A stretch of 64,000 bases of DNA from Microplitis mediator (Eukaryota; Arthropoda; Insecta; Hymenoptera; Braconidae). The stretch covers positions 23,290,082-23,354,081 of the forward strand of contig NC_079974.1 of assembly GCF_029852145.1 (NCBI RefSeq), read 5' to 3'. The translations under genes were made by a program, and so were the position numbers. How positions within the stretch are numbered: position 1 is the stretch's first letter; each line of letters starts with the position of its first letter. The notes under the pieces are model-generated. The model saw only the letters and a program-made list of their open reading frames with translations. It was not told the DNA's origin and did no database searches. Below are positions 1-10,928 of this stretch, one piece after another.

Positions 1-159
1 CAAAATTATAATTTGAATTTAAATTTGAATTATCAGGCGGGAATAACAGCAGCACCTGCACGAGCTGTTTCAGCCGTAAAAAATATGAACATTCCTCAGC
101 AAATAAAAGATATGAAACTTCCTGATCTACCGCAAGCTATTAAAGATCTTAAATTTTGA
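1..159 (+). CDS. 3' end of an unidentified protein-coding gene
   Basis: Frame 1 is open from the window edge to a TGA at 157-159 and encodes about 52 residues. The segment begins with alternating Asn/Leu, continues through a small Ala-rich stretch and ends with the charged tail KLPDLPQAIKDLKF. Codon use and the clean stop followed by a poly(A) signal about 55 nt downstream support a real terminal exon. I do not recognise the family: no domain is visible in this short piece. The rest of the gene lies upstream of the window. It is tail to tail with GATAD1, with only about 140 nt between the two stop codons. Confidence 0.6.
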   Translation, partial: QNYNLNLNLNYQAGITAAPARAVSAVKNMNIPQQIKDMKLPDLPQAIKDLKF

Positions 160-214
160 CGTCTGTTATCACTAATTAATTATCACCATCATTGTATGCA
201 TTTATTTTTAGATT

Positions 215-220
215 AATAAA
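215..220 (+). terminator. Poly(A) signal AATAAA
   Basis: Canonical hexamer 55 nt after the TGA of the upstream partial gene, followed by T-rich sequence. It probably ends that transcript just before the convergent GATAD1 gene. Confidence 0.5.
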
Positions 221-302
221 ATATATAATTCATGTTTTATTATTAAAACCCTTATATTTGTCAGATAAATATATATAATGTATGTACAACAAATAATACC
301 TA

Positions 303-2262
303 TTACTTTTTATAAATAGTCGTAGTTTCATTTCCAAGTGATGTCCATATGTACCCACCAGTAGCACTTTCAATAAGCGGTGGCGGGTATGGAGTATTTT
401 TTAGTCTGTAATAATCCGAGGGCGCGTGCATTATAAATTCCATGCACTCCAGTCTTCGGGGTAAATCTTCTTCAGGGCCAATTATATAAGTTTCCGGACT
501 GAAACCTTCTTCCGGTGGTGGACTGAAAAAATTAATTATTAGTATCACTGTATTTATTTATTATTTATTTATTTATTTATTTAAATTATCGATCAGGAAG
601 CTGCTGCTCCATATGACCATAAATCATTACAATTATTAAGTTACATGTAGTTTATAAAAATTAAGATTATAATAATGGTTTTTTGAAATAATAATTAACT
701 TATAATATAATTATAATTATGGTTAGTTTTAATCTCACAGACATCAACTCTAATTAGTTAAGATCACTCAATATATCTAACCCATTTTCCTCTCTTTCTA
801 ACAAATATAAATAACATTTTTCTCTAAATTCAACTAAAGTTTCTGATAATGTTATACTTGGCGGCAACGCATTCCAAAGTCTACATCCTGTTACAATAAA
901 AGAATTAAAATATGCATTTGTGCGTGCAAATGGAACTTGCAATGTATCCGTTCTGTTTGGGTTTCGTCGCGACGGAATATTAGGCCTTAATTTTAAGTCA
1001 GCACAAAACAAACTAGGTCTCATAAGACATAAAATTTTATAAAACTCGCACAATATTAATTGCGTTCTTCGACTGTCTGGTCGTAACCATCCTAAATGCC
1101 TTCTATGTCTTGAAATATGAACATCTCGCCGTATCCGTAACACAAATCTCACACAATTGTTTAGCGATATAGTTAGAGAATTACCTAGTTCTGCTTTTAA
1201 ATATGTAAATAAACATGCACAATAATCATAAATAGGAAATACAAGACTTATAACAAGTTGACGCTTTAATTGCAAGCTTAAATTTGTATCATTCATTCTT
1301 ATTTTATGTAATGCAAATGCAGAGCGCTTTTTAATGCTAGATATATGTTTATTCCAAGACATAGTACTATCAAATGTAATACCTAAATATTTATATGAAA
1401 AGACTATGTCAATCAACGTATTGTTAACAATAATCTGAATTTCTTTATTCTCAATAAGTTCATTTATTCTAGAAATACTAATATGACTTCCGAAAAACAT
1501 GGCCTTAGTCTTGGACTTATTTAATCTTAGATTATTTTGATTACACCAATTCAATATGCACTCAATATCCTCATTTAACCGTTTTATACAATCTACAATA
1601 TTCACTAGCTTGGAACTTATATATATTACTAAGTCATCTGCATACTGTAAAAATAATTGTTTGTTAGATAATAATTTTATAAGAACCTGGTGACAGTGGG
1701 CAGCAGCCACGTTATCGCGGCACTTTTTTCGCAGTACTGATCAGTAATGAATCCCCGTATCTGAGCGTAGTAAATTCCCCCGTCATCAATGTCCTGGACT
1801 GAGACAACGTCGCCTACTTGAAAATACGAGCCCTTGTAGAATACGAAATTGCTGGTGACTGGGGTCGCTACCGACGAAGGAGCTTTAGTTGGCTAATTAT
1901 TTTTAAAATAAAAAAGTACAATTAATATTTTTGTTAATTTGAATAGAAGCAGATAAATATTTTTAACTCACGGGTTTTTTAAAAATATGACGGCGGCCTT
2001 TGCCCTTGGGGACAGTCCTGAGGGTCGATGGCAACGACGTCTCATTGGTTTTGGTGGGTTTGCACCAGCGTGTGATCCTGGTGCTTTTACGTGAGGGTTT
2101 GGATCCTTGATCTTCATCGTCATTTTTTTTTGATAAATTCGATGCGTTTCTCTCATCCTCCAGACATTTGTTACACAGACTTCCAAGTTCTGTCGAATGC
2201 CACAGAGGAGTTTCTGTTGCTTCGCATTTTATACACACGGGTTTTGTAACTCCTAGTGGCAT
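303..2262 (-). CDS. GATAD1: GATA zinc finger domain-containing protein 1
   Basis: Three coding exons on the minus strand: 2262-1972, 1892-1687 and 522-303, joined with GT-AG borders in phase to give 238 residues (717 nt). Exon 1 starts MPLGVTKPVCIKC and carries a GATA-type finger (C-x2-C-x17-C-x2-C, about residues 10-34), then a basic stretch containing KGKGRRHIFK, a hallmark of the family. Exon 2 carries FYKGSYFQVGDVVSV and the QYCEKSAAITWLLP block. Exon 3 carries YIIGPEEDLPRRLECMEF and GYIWTSLG, matching the conserved C-terminal part of animal GATAD1. The human protein is a nuclear chromatin factor reported in H3K4me3-associated complexes; nuclear function here is by homology. The third intron border lies 1.16 kb away because a LINE fragment occupies intron 2. 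Confidence 0.93.
545..1685 (-). mobile_element. 5'-truncated non-LTR retrotransposon (LINE) in GATAD1 intron 2
   Basis: A minus-strand open frame down to 754 begins just before QLFLQYADDLVIY, the YADD catalytic box of reverse transcriptase. It runs through the thumb region (NLRLNKSKTK, YKYLGITFD) and ends with the CRLWNALPPSI tail typical of Jockey/CR1-like LINEs. Everything upstream of the YADD box (finger domain, endonuclease, ORF1) is missing, so this is a dead 5'-truncated copy. The 3' end runs into an (AAAT)n-like tail at 551-583. The frame has no internal stop, so the copy is fairly young. It lies in the same orientation as GATAD1 and its 5' end is within a few tens of bases of the exon 2 donor at 1686. 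Confidence 0.85.
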
Positions 2263-3723
2263 TTTTGTCTATATACATTTATATACTTATTTATATAAAT
2301 ATATATATTTTATTATATTTATATTTACCACTCATAACCTCATTCAAATTCTTATATTTATTTTATCAACAAAAAAAAATTAAATCAGTAAAAAATATTT
2401 TGTAAATTTGTCACAAATTTGAATTTTGATATTTTTATATTTAATATTTGATATATTTTTATTTACAAAATCACTTGGTGTCAACTTGCCTTCAGAATAT
2501 ATACAAATATCGAAGATACCCGATGTCAAAATGCTTCAATTATTTAAATTTAAAATGGCGCGAAATTTAAATCTGACAGGTGAGTTTTAAAATTTCAAAT
2601 AAATTATTAATTGATGGAATTTAAATTTATTAATAATGAAATTTAATTAGCAGACGTGACATTTCAATCCAAGAAGACATTAAGATAAATAATAAATATG
2701 ACGTGATATATTTTGTCTACGTATAGTAATTATATACAATTATAATTGCATTAACGATTTGATTTTTTGGCGATATATGTATCACTAAAAATAATTTATA
2801 ACAAGACTCACACAGTTAGATTATCGATCGAAATATATAACAACAGACATATATATTTAACTAGACACGCGCTTCCCTTTATATATTGTCATCATACATA
2901 CATATATATGTGCAGGACTCTAGTTAAAGTTGACGATCCTCAAGTAGTTTAGTTTCGCGCGCGGTAACAGTAACGTTCATTTTATTGTTATCTATTATAT
3001 TATATTTTTATTTTTGTATAAATATAAGGTAAATATTATTTATATCATCATCCAAATATATATCCATTTATACCCTTCATTATCTGCACTTTTAAAAATA
3101 ATTTTAAAAAATTGTTTTTTCCAAATGTCAGTTATTACATTAAATTTGAAATTTAATATATAAATATATACATAATTTAATTCTCATATATTTATTCATT
3201 AGTATTTATATTAACAATAATTATGTTAATTATTATTAATATTTTTTAAAAGTCAAAATTTGAATTTTTAAAATAAAAAACAGCCATAAAAATTTTTATA
3301 AAGTTTTAGAATGACAGGTACTTAATAAAAAAAAAAATAGTAAAATTATTAATACATTACAATGAAATATGATCGATATTTTCGCGTGGTAGTCGTCACA
3401 TAACACGTCAGTTTTAAGTTTATAAGTATTGTATATTTTATTAATTTGTGGCCTTTGCGCAGCATTGGCCTACAGAATATGAATATAAATATAAACATAG
3501 TAACAATAATAATGATAACAGTACATGATATGATGCATGTTCGTATGACATGTATCTATATCTATATCTATACATTTCTTTAGCATGTAAAAGTTTTATT
3601 AGTCCGGCATCAGAACTGCCCATTATCACTCATAACATGTAACATAAGTAATGCATGAATTCAAATAAAATTTTATGTACAAGCTATATGTTTTTTTAGA
3701 CAAGTAGTAATCAGTATTAATAA
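2263..3723. other. Divergent intergenic region between GATAD1 and WDSUB1
   Basis: About 1.46 kb, very AT-rich, between the divergent start codons of GATAD1 and WDSUB1. It must hold both promoters. The only GC-richer spot is around 2951-2971 (TTTCGCGCGCGG), a plausible core-promoter or initiation area. I see no gene, no tandem array and no inverted-repeat element. Confidence 0.4.
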
Positions 3724-6700
3724 ATGGATTCATCAATTGAGGATGCACATATTTTACAAACACTATCCGTCCACAGGAATGATGTCAATAGTGTAGATTT
3801 TGCGGCTGATTGCACCCTCGTAACTGGCTCAGGGTACGAATTTAATTTTACACATAAAAAAATTATTTCTTGGCGCTAAAAATTTTTTGAATTTGAATTA
3901 TGAATTGAAAAAAAATTTTGGCGCGGGAAAAAATTTCTCTGTTTATTTGTTTAAAATATATATGATAGGGATAAAAGCGTAAGGGTATGGAAGTGGCATC
4001 AAGGATCAGGGTACGAACAAGTGTCCTGGTCTCCATTGATGGGTCACAAATATGGAGTTACTTGCGTTAAAGTAAGTCCGCAGTCGACGATGTTGGCAAG
4101 CGCGAGCATCGACGGGACAACGCAACTTTGGAATCTAAGAGTATAATTAATAATACTACTATTTTAAATATGTAATCATATATATATGGATGGTAATGAT
4201 AACGATATTTGATAGACTGGTTCAAAAATCCATACGTTAGTTCAAACCGGAGGCGAAGCTGTCCGAGTCTGCCGATTCGCTCCGGATTCAACTTTGCTGG
4301 TGACCGCGGGCGATAATGGACAAATTTGTCTTTGGGATCTTATACGTAGAAATTTGATAAGGTATCGATGAATATTTTTAACTATCGATAAATAGCGTGA
4401 GGGTGATTGCTGTCAATTTTTTTTGTTAGGTCTCTCCAAGCACACGAAGGAGCCGTTCAGGGTGTCGCCTTTTCTCCGGATTCAAACTGGCTTATAACGA
4501 CGTGCACTCTGGGTGTTTTGAAATTATTTTCGTCATTTGAAATAGTCGATTCAAGTGGCAGTCAAAGTTTTGACCAGTCTATAAATGTATTCGCGACTGT
4601 TGACGACGCACATGATCTTGGAGTTGTTTGCTGTGATTTTTCGACTTGTCAAACAATAACAAGTAAATAATAATGTACTGTCAAAAATAAGGAGTGAATA
4701 TGAATTTTATTTAAATCCGAATTCGCTCCATTGAAGTTCCGGGTTTCAAAAAAAGTCGCTCCGCATACGGAGTAAATAAGGAGTTTTTTTTTCAGCTCCG
4801 GGATTTAATTCGCGCTATAAATAATTTAAATAATATATATTTATATATACAGATGATAGAATAATTGAGAAAACTTATCAACTGGTAACTTGTGGAAACG
4901 ATCACGACGTTAAATTATGGGACGTCAGAGTTGCCGAGGGAAAAACTCAAACTCAGCCAATAACCGCGTCCATTAGTCTTGTAAGAGTATTTGAAAAGCA
5001 TAGCAGCGCATTAACTTGCGTAAGATTCAGTTCAAATGGAACTTATATTGTCAGCAGTGGTCTTGACAAAATAGCTGTGATATGGGAAACAGTAAAAATT
5101 TTAATTCTTATCATTATTTAATTTTTTTTTTAAATAAAAGTACGAAAATTTATTCATAAATTTACAGAATACAGGAAAAATAGTATCAGTACTCAGAGCT
5201 CACAAACGTTACCTGGCATGCTGCGCATTCTCTAGGGACGGCAACGTCCTGGCGACCGGTTCGAACGACCGCAGTGTCATCGTCTGGGACCTCACGGGCA
5301 ACAATCTGACCCTCGACTCAAAGTTAGTTCGTCAACCCGCGGCTCTGTCGCAATCAGCGAACGATAACCAAGACAATGATCCAGCAAATCAGGAACAAAA
5401 GTTTGTTAATTACGCCGAAAGTTCGGGTAATGACGTCACGTTGATTGCGACCCTAGATGATCACGGCGGTGCTGTCAATAGTGTGGCTTTCTACGGTAAC
5501 AATTTACTAGCCTCAGGATCTGGGTAATTTACTATTTTTATCTTCTATAGGAGAGGGTGGGGCAGAGCGGCCCCCCTGAAATTTTGATCAAAAAAAAAAT
5601 TTTTTTTTTCGACTAATTACTATAAATCCGATATGTTTGCGCATTTTTACCCCTATGCATGACATTTGGGGCAAAATGGACAAGCCCAAAATTTTGAAAA
5701 AGTGATTTTTTCATATTTTTATCGTCAAATTAAAAAAAAATTATTATAATTACACATTTCTAGCCCTACGCATGACACCTGGGGCAAAATGGACCAGCCG
5801 AAACTTCCGAAAAAATTATTTTTTCATATTTTTCGGCCGTTTCTCTATGTAAGAGGCAAATTTGGTCACTAAAAATTTATAAAAATTAAATTTTTTTTTT
5901 TTTAGTTGATAAATTTTTGAAATAAAGTAAAATTACAGAATTGATATTTTTTTTTATTAAATAAAAATTAGTAATTAAGGTAATCGAGAGTGAACGATTT
6001 TTTACGCTTTAAAAAATTTTTTTCGAGTAATATAAGACCAAAAATAGTTGTCAAGAGAAAGAAATACATTCTTAATGATGAAAACAATTTAAAAAAAAAA
6101 AAAACGAAAAAAAAAATTTTTTTATCACTTTTTGGAGGGGGGCCGCTCTGCCCCACAAAAAAAAAAATTTTTTTTTCAGAATTTTGGCAAAATGTCCATA
6201 AATTTGTTCGAAATAGGATAAAAGTAAAGTGATCTTATGGTTGAAAGCCACAAAAAATAATAATTGGCTTAGGGGGGCCGCTCTGCCCCACCCTCCCCTA
6301 CACAATAATTATATTCATTAATAATTCGAAAATTATCACAGGGACAAACTCGTGAGATTATGGTCCGGAGAAAGAGAAGAAGAAATAATTGACACCGAAG
6401 ACGGGGAGCAGATAACGCATGTAGAATTAAAGTTTGTCGATAAGAGTTTCAGTCCAATCGACGGTCACAAGTACAGCGTAAATTACGTCGAGTTCAGTCC
6501 TTGCGGGTCGATGTTGGCCTCTTGCTCTTTGGACGGTACCACCATGATCTGGTGCACTGAGGTATCAACTATAAATTTATCATAATTATTTACTTATTCA
6601 CAATTATAATGAACACCACAACAGAATGGCGAAGAAGCACGAGGATCATTCGTGAACTCCGGCACGGGGATTCGTGTCTGTCGCTGGTCTCCGGACGGCA

Positions 6701-9700
6701 CCAAAATAGCGACTGCTGGAGACGACGAAAAGACAACGATCTGGGACATAAATACTATGGAGGAATTACAGTATAAATATAAATATATATATATTTGAAT
6801 ATCTATATTAGAGTGTTTCAAAAAATCGACTTTTTTTTTTTCTTGAAGAACATTGAAAAATCGACAGAGTATCTCTAGACAAAGACCCTGTTAAAATATG
6901 AGACCTTAATATTAATATTTGAAGGTGGCGATTCACGATTTTCTATTTTCCATTTAAATAACATGGGAAAAAAAAAATTTTAATTTTGGAATTTTATACC
7001 TCGGCGATGGCTTATTGAACAGATAAGTTCATGATATATTTTTGTAGGGAATTGAACGCTCTACAAAAAAAGTCTCTTATCATTTTTTGATAAATCCATC
7101 TGTTCAAAAGTTATTGGAGCTCGAAGTCAAGTTAGAGTAAATTTCGAAATCTTTTTACTTTTCCGGCGAAATTATCGGACTTATCATAAAATGTCATGAG
7201 ATCTTTTTTGTAGACAATTTTATTTCCTACAAATTATTGTTGATAAATTTTTTTCAAATTCTGCATTTTTTTCTAGTTATTTCCACTTTAATGCCGAGTT
7301 CCTAAAAAAGTAGTGTTCTGATCGATTTTAAGAGCTTGGCATTAAAAAGGAAACAACTAGAAAACAATGCAGAATTTGAAAAAAATTTATCAATGATAAT
7401 TTGTAGGAAATAAAATTGTCTACAAAAAAGATTCCACGACATTTTAGGATAAGTCCGATAGTTTCGCCGGAAAAGTAAAAAGATCTCGAAATTTACTCTA
7501 ACTTGACTTCGAGCTCCAATAACTTTTGAACAGATGAATTTATCAAAAAATGATAAGAGACTTTTTTTGTAGAGCGTTCAATTCCCTACGAAAATATATC
7601 CTGAACTTGTCTGTTCAATAAGCCATCGCCGAGGTATAAAATTCCAAAATTAAAATTTTTTTTTTCCCATGTTATTTAAATGGAAAATAGAAAATCGTGA
7701 ATCGCCACCTTTAAATATTAATATTAAGGTCTCATATTTTAACAGGGTCTTTGTCTAGAGATACTCTGTCGATTTCTCAATGTTCTTCAAGAAAAAAAAA
7801 AAGTCGATTTTTTGAAACACTCTAATCTATATGCATATACGTACACTTTGTTTAGTTGATTTCGTGTGATTCTACAAAGTAAATATTAATGATAAATAAT
7901 ATCAGGAATTTTGAATGCAGAATTTTGGAAGGCCACGCGGACGCTGTGACAGCGGTAGCATTTACTCCGGATTCAAATTACATTATCACGGCATGCAGTG
8001 AAGGAACATGGAGAATATTTGAGATCTTCGGGGATTCAAACGCACTGACTGTATGCGACGCTCACGACCTTGGGGTTCAGGGATGCGACTTTAGTCCAGC
8101 GACTTCTTCACCGTTTACACCAGGTGTTGGTATGCAATTTTCTTACAAGTAAATTATTCATAGCATACTAATAACAAAATTATTAAAAGGTTCCCACCAG
8201 CCGCCAACGAATGAGGAAGGCTGCAAAAGCTTTACTCTAGCCAGCTGTGGAAATGACTCGCTGGTAAAATTGTGGCAGATTAAAATCCTGAAGAAAGACA
8301 AGAGTGACAATAATGAGTCTGAAGATGAAGAAGGATCCAATGCCAATCCATTGGTGACTTTCAGAGAAAAGCGAGTGCTTACTGGTCACGGTGGGAATGT
8401 TATGGATGTTAAGTTTGCGCCTTTTCATGGTGAAATTATTGGCAGTGTTGCTACTGATCGAACTGCCCGCATATGGAGTGTAGTAAGTACCCTCCTATTT
8501 ATTATTATTGACATTACAATTTCCTAGTAAATTATTTAATGGATTTATCATAAAGAATTCAGGGATGTGTCTGTTTGTACTGGAATACCACGAAAGTTTA
8601 GTTACTTGTTGTGCCTTTTCCGGTGACACAGCATTATTTGCTACAGGTAAACTTTTATTTTACCTGTTATGATATTAAATTACCCCTGGTATTAAATAAT
8701 AAATAAATTGTAGGGGCTCTGGATAAAACAGTAGCAATATGGCGGCTTCCACAGCAACTTATATCCCAAAGTATTCTAATAGACCAATTACGGAACAATA
8801 GGAAGAATATAATTGATTGGAAAACTGAGGATATCGTAAAATGGTTAATTGAAGTTGACTTGGGAGCATTGGAGTCTCGTTTCGCTGCCTCACGTCTAAA
8901 TGGAAGACTTCTGCTGACTTTGCCCGAAGAAGTTATAATCGCGCGGCTCGGGCTCATGGACTACCCGAATGTTACTATTTAAATTCATAATTTATAATTT
9001 ATCTTTATTAGACTGGGCCAAAAAAATCGACTATTTTTTTTTTTTAACGATACTGTGGAAATATTATTTGGGATGACAAAAAAAAATTATTGTGAAAATT
9101 TGAGCCCTTAATTTTGATATTAAGAGGTGTATCATCGCAATTTTTTATTTTTTTTTAATGAGCGGGTTTTTGTCTCATAACTCTCAAACCATCGAGATAA
9201 ACGAAATCGACTCATATACATTTTTTGAAGGAAATTTAATGCTCTACAAAAAAGATCTGATTGAAATTTTTCGTCAGATGAACCGTTTCCTTATAATCAT
9301 GCTTTGAACATTGGTATGATTTCAAAATTTGATTGTTCAACTTTGGAATTTTGTAATTCATGTAAAAATAAGTTTCCGGAAAAAGACAATGAATATTCTT
9401 GAAGGAAATTGAATGCTCTACAAAAAAAGTCTCTTAACAATTTTCGCTAAATTCACTCCTTCAAAAGTTATTCAAGGTTGAAGTTATGTAAAACGACTTC
9501 AATAATCTTGAATAACTTTTGAAGGAGTGAATTTAGCGAAAATTGTTAAGAGTCTTTTTTTGTAGAGCATTCAATTTCCTTCAAGAATATTCATTGTCTT
9601 TTTCCGGAAACTTATTTTTACATGAATCACAAAATTCCAAAGTTGAACAATCAAATTTTAAAATCATACCAACGTTCAAAGCACGATTATAAGGAAACGG

Positions 9701-10337
9701 TTCATCTGACGAAAAATTTCAATCAGACCTTTTTTGTAGAGCATCAAATTTCCTTAAAAAAATGTATCCGAGTCGATTTCGTTTATCTCGATGGATTGAG
9801 AGTTATGAGACAAAAACCCGCTCATTTAAAAAAAATCGAAAATTGCGATGATACACCTCTTAATATCAAAATTAAGGGCTCAAATTTTCACGATAATTTT
9901 TTTTGTCATCCCAAATAATATTTCCACAGTATCGTTAAAAAAAAAAAATAGTCGATTTTTTTGGCCCAGTCTAATCTTTATCTTTGAACCCTAATAAAAA
10001 TTTTAACCTGCGCTCTTTTATCCAGGTAATTAAATCATTTAGGAACCAGCTGTACTGGCTGAAGCAGCAGGACATCAACACCTCCAATGGCATTGACGAG
10101 GACACCGAAGTCCCTGATGAATACTTGTGCCCAATAACTCACGAAATAATGCGGGAACCGGTTAAATGTTCCGACGGTTTTGTTTACGAGAAGGCGGCCA
10201 TCAACGAGTGGTTCCTCTGCGGCAAGTACACCAGCCCCATGACCAACGAGTCTCTGAATGACACGTCAATTACTCCAGCAATTGCTTTGAGAAATGCCAT
10301 TTGTACTTTTCTTCACGGCGAGCGTTCCGACGATTAA
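3724..10337 (+). CDS. WDSUB1: WD repeat, SAM and U-box protein with a duplicated WD40 propeller
   Basis: Thirteen exons: 3724-3833, 3969-4140, 4216-4361, 4430-4662, 4853-5091, 5168-5523, 6342-6561, 6625-6770, 7906-8123 (or 8129), 8190-8482, 8556-8646, 8714-8970, 10026-10337. All joins are GT-AG and in phase, giving 930 residues. Residues 1-350 form seven WD40 blades, an acidic linker follows, and about 390-760 form seven more in the same blade order (both halves have the HDLGV-x-x-CDFS blade 5 motif). A SAM-like region follows (about 770-845), then a U-box (about 857-925: PDEYLCPITHEIMREPV, TSPMTNESL). U-box proteins act as E3 ubiquitin ligases; substrates of this family are poorly known. Human WDSUB1 has 476 residues and one propeller, so the N-terminal propeller is extra. 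Introns 6, 8 and 12 are filled by palindromic elements. Exon 9 has two in-frame donors 6 nt apart. Confidence 0.93.
5548..6300. mobile_element. Inverted-repeat element with GC-rich termini in WDSUB1 intron 6
   Basis: The left end (TAGGAGAGGGTGGGGCAGAG) is mirrored at the right end (CTCTGCCCCACCCTCCCCTA) and continues as CGGCCCCCCT. A third copy of the terminal motif sits inside at about 6136-6163. The interior is A/T homopolymer-rich and has no coding capacity. It is a non-autonomous element; the superfamily is not clear to me. Confidence 0.7.
6809..7824. mobile_element. 1016-bp near-perfect palindrome with 8-bp target duplication (hAT-like MITE)
   Basis: Starts TAGAGTGTTTCAAAAAATCG and ends with its inverse. 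The two arms of about 500 bp mirror each other almost completely around about 7317. It is flanked by the direct repeat ATCTATAT (6801-6808 and 7825-7832). The 8-bp duplication with T-A at its centre and TAG-type termini fit hAT (Buster-like) elements. It has no coding capacity and lies in WDSUB1 intron 8. A second copy of the same length lies at 34081-35096. Confidence 0.85.
9009..9973. mobile_element. 965-bp palindromic element with 8-bp target duplication (hAT-like MITE)
   Basis: Starts TAGACTGGGCCAAAAAAATC and ends with the inverse. It is flanked by ATCTTTAT at 9001-9008 and 9974-9981. The arms are about 480 bp with the centre near 9490. It makes up almost all of WDSUB1 intron 12 (8971-10025). 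It shares the AAAAAAATCGACT subterminal block with the other large palindromes but differs in its arms. Confidence 0.85.
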
Positions 10338-10362
10338 TTTATTTTTGTATTTAATTACTATA

Positions 10363-10494
10363 GAGGTGTGCGAATCGATTCGAATTATTCGATAAATTCA
10401 AAACTTTTCGAATAATTCAAAAATTCAAATTCAAATCGAGTAGATCGATACGAAAAATTCAAATTTTAAAACAATTCGCGCACTTCTATACTAC
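10363..10494. repeat. Small imperfect inverted repeat downstream of WDSUB1
   Basis: Left end ATAGAGGTGTGCGAAT pairs imperfectly with the right end ATTCGCGCACTTCTATA. The interior is repeated TTCGAAT/TTCAAATT words. Probably a short decayed MITE in the WDSUB1 3' UTR or just beyond it. Confidence 0.45.
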
Positions 10495-10640
10495 TATTGT
10501 TATTATCACATATTTTTTGAATTCATTTTTATATTGTGATAATTATATAAATTTATTGTATTACACATATTTATATATATATTAAATCAATGATTTATTT
10601 TTAGCACTAAATTTTAAAAATATATTTACCGATACTCCAA

Positions 10641-10651
10641 AAGATGGCGGC
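10641..10651 (+). promoter_or_regulatory. YY1/Pho-like motif AAGATGGCGGC upstream of Mlc-c
   Basis: AAGATGGCGGC is an exact match to the YY1/Pleiohomeotic core (AAnATGGCGGC) about 290 nt before the Mlc-c start codon, in a locally GC-richer patch. Such sites commonly lie just downstream of transcription starts of housekeeping genes, so this may mark the Mlc-c promoter or 5' UTR. Confidence 0.35.
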
Positions 10652-10928
10652 TCTAGTTATTTCTACCTTGACTCATTCCCATTTTTTATTGCCCAGGATA
10701 TTTTATCGGCAGTCATACGTGTCTACACACATACATTTTTTTCCAACATACATTTACATATATATATACATATATATACCACGCCCGTTGCATCCGTGTG
10801 TGGCATTGCTCTTTTCTTTATTAAATGTAAGCATTTCCATTAAAAAATTTCGTTGGTTCGCTCGAGCTCAGTATTGGATCCTAATTATTATTATTATTTT
10901 CACTCACTAAAATCGTCTGACAAAAACA

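Noticed and set aside
9622..9918. 98-codon frame in WDSUB1 intron 12
   Set aside because: It lies fully inside the right arm of the palindromic element 9009-9973.
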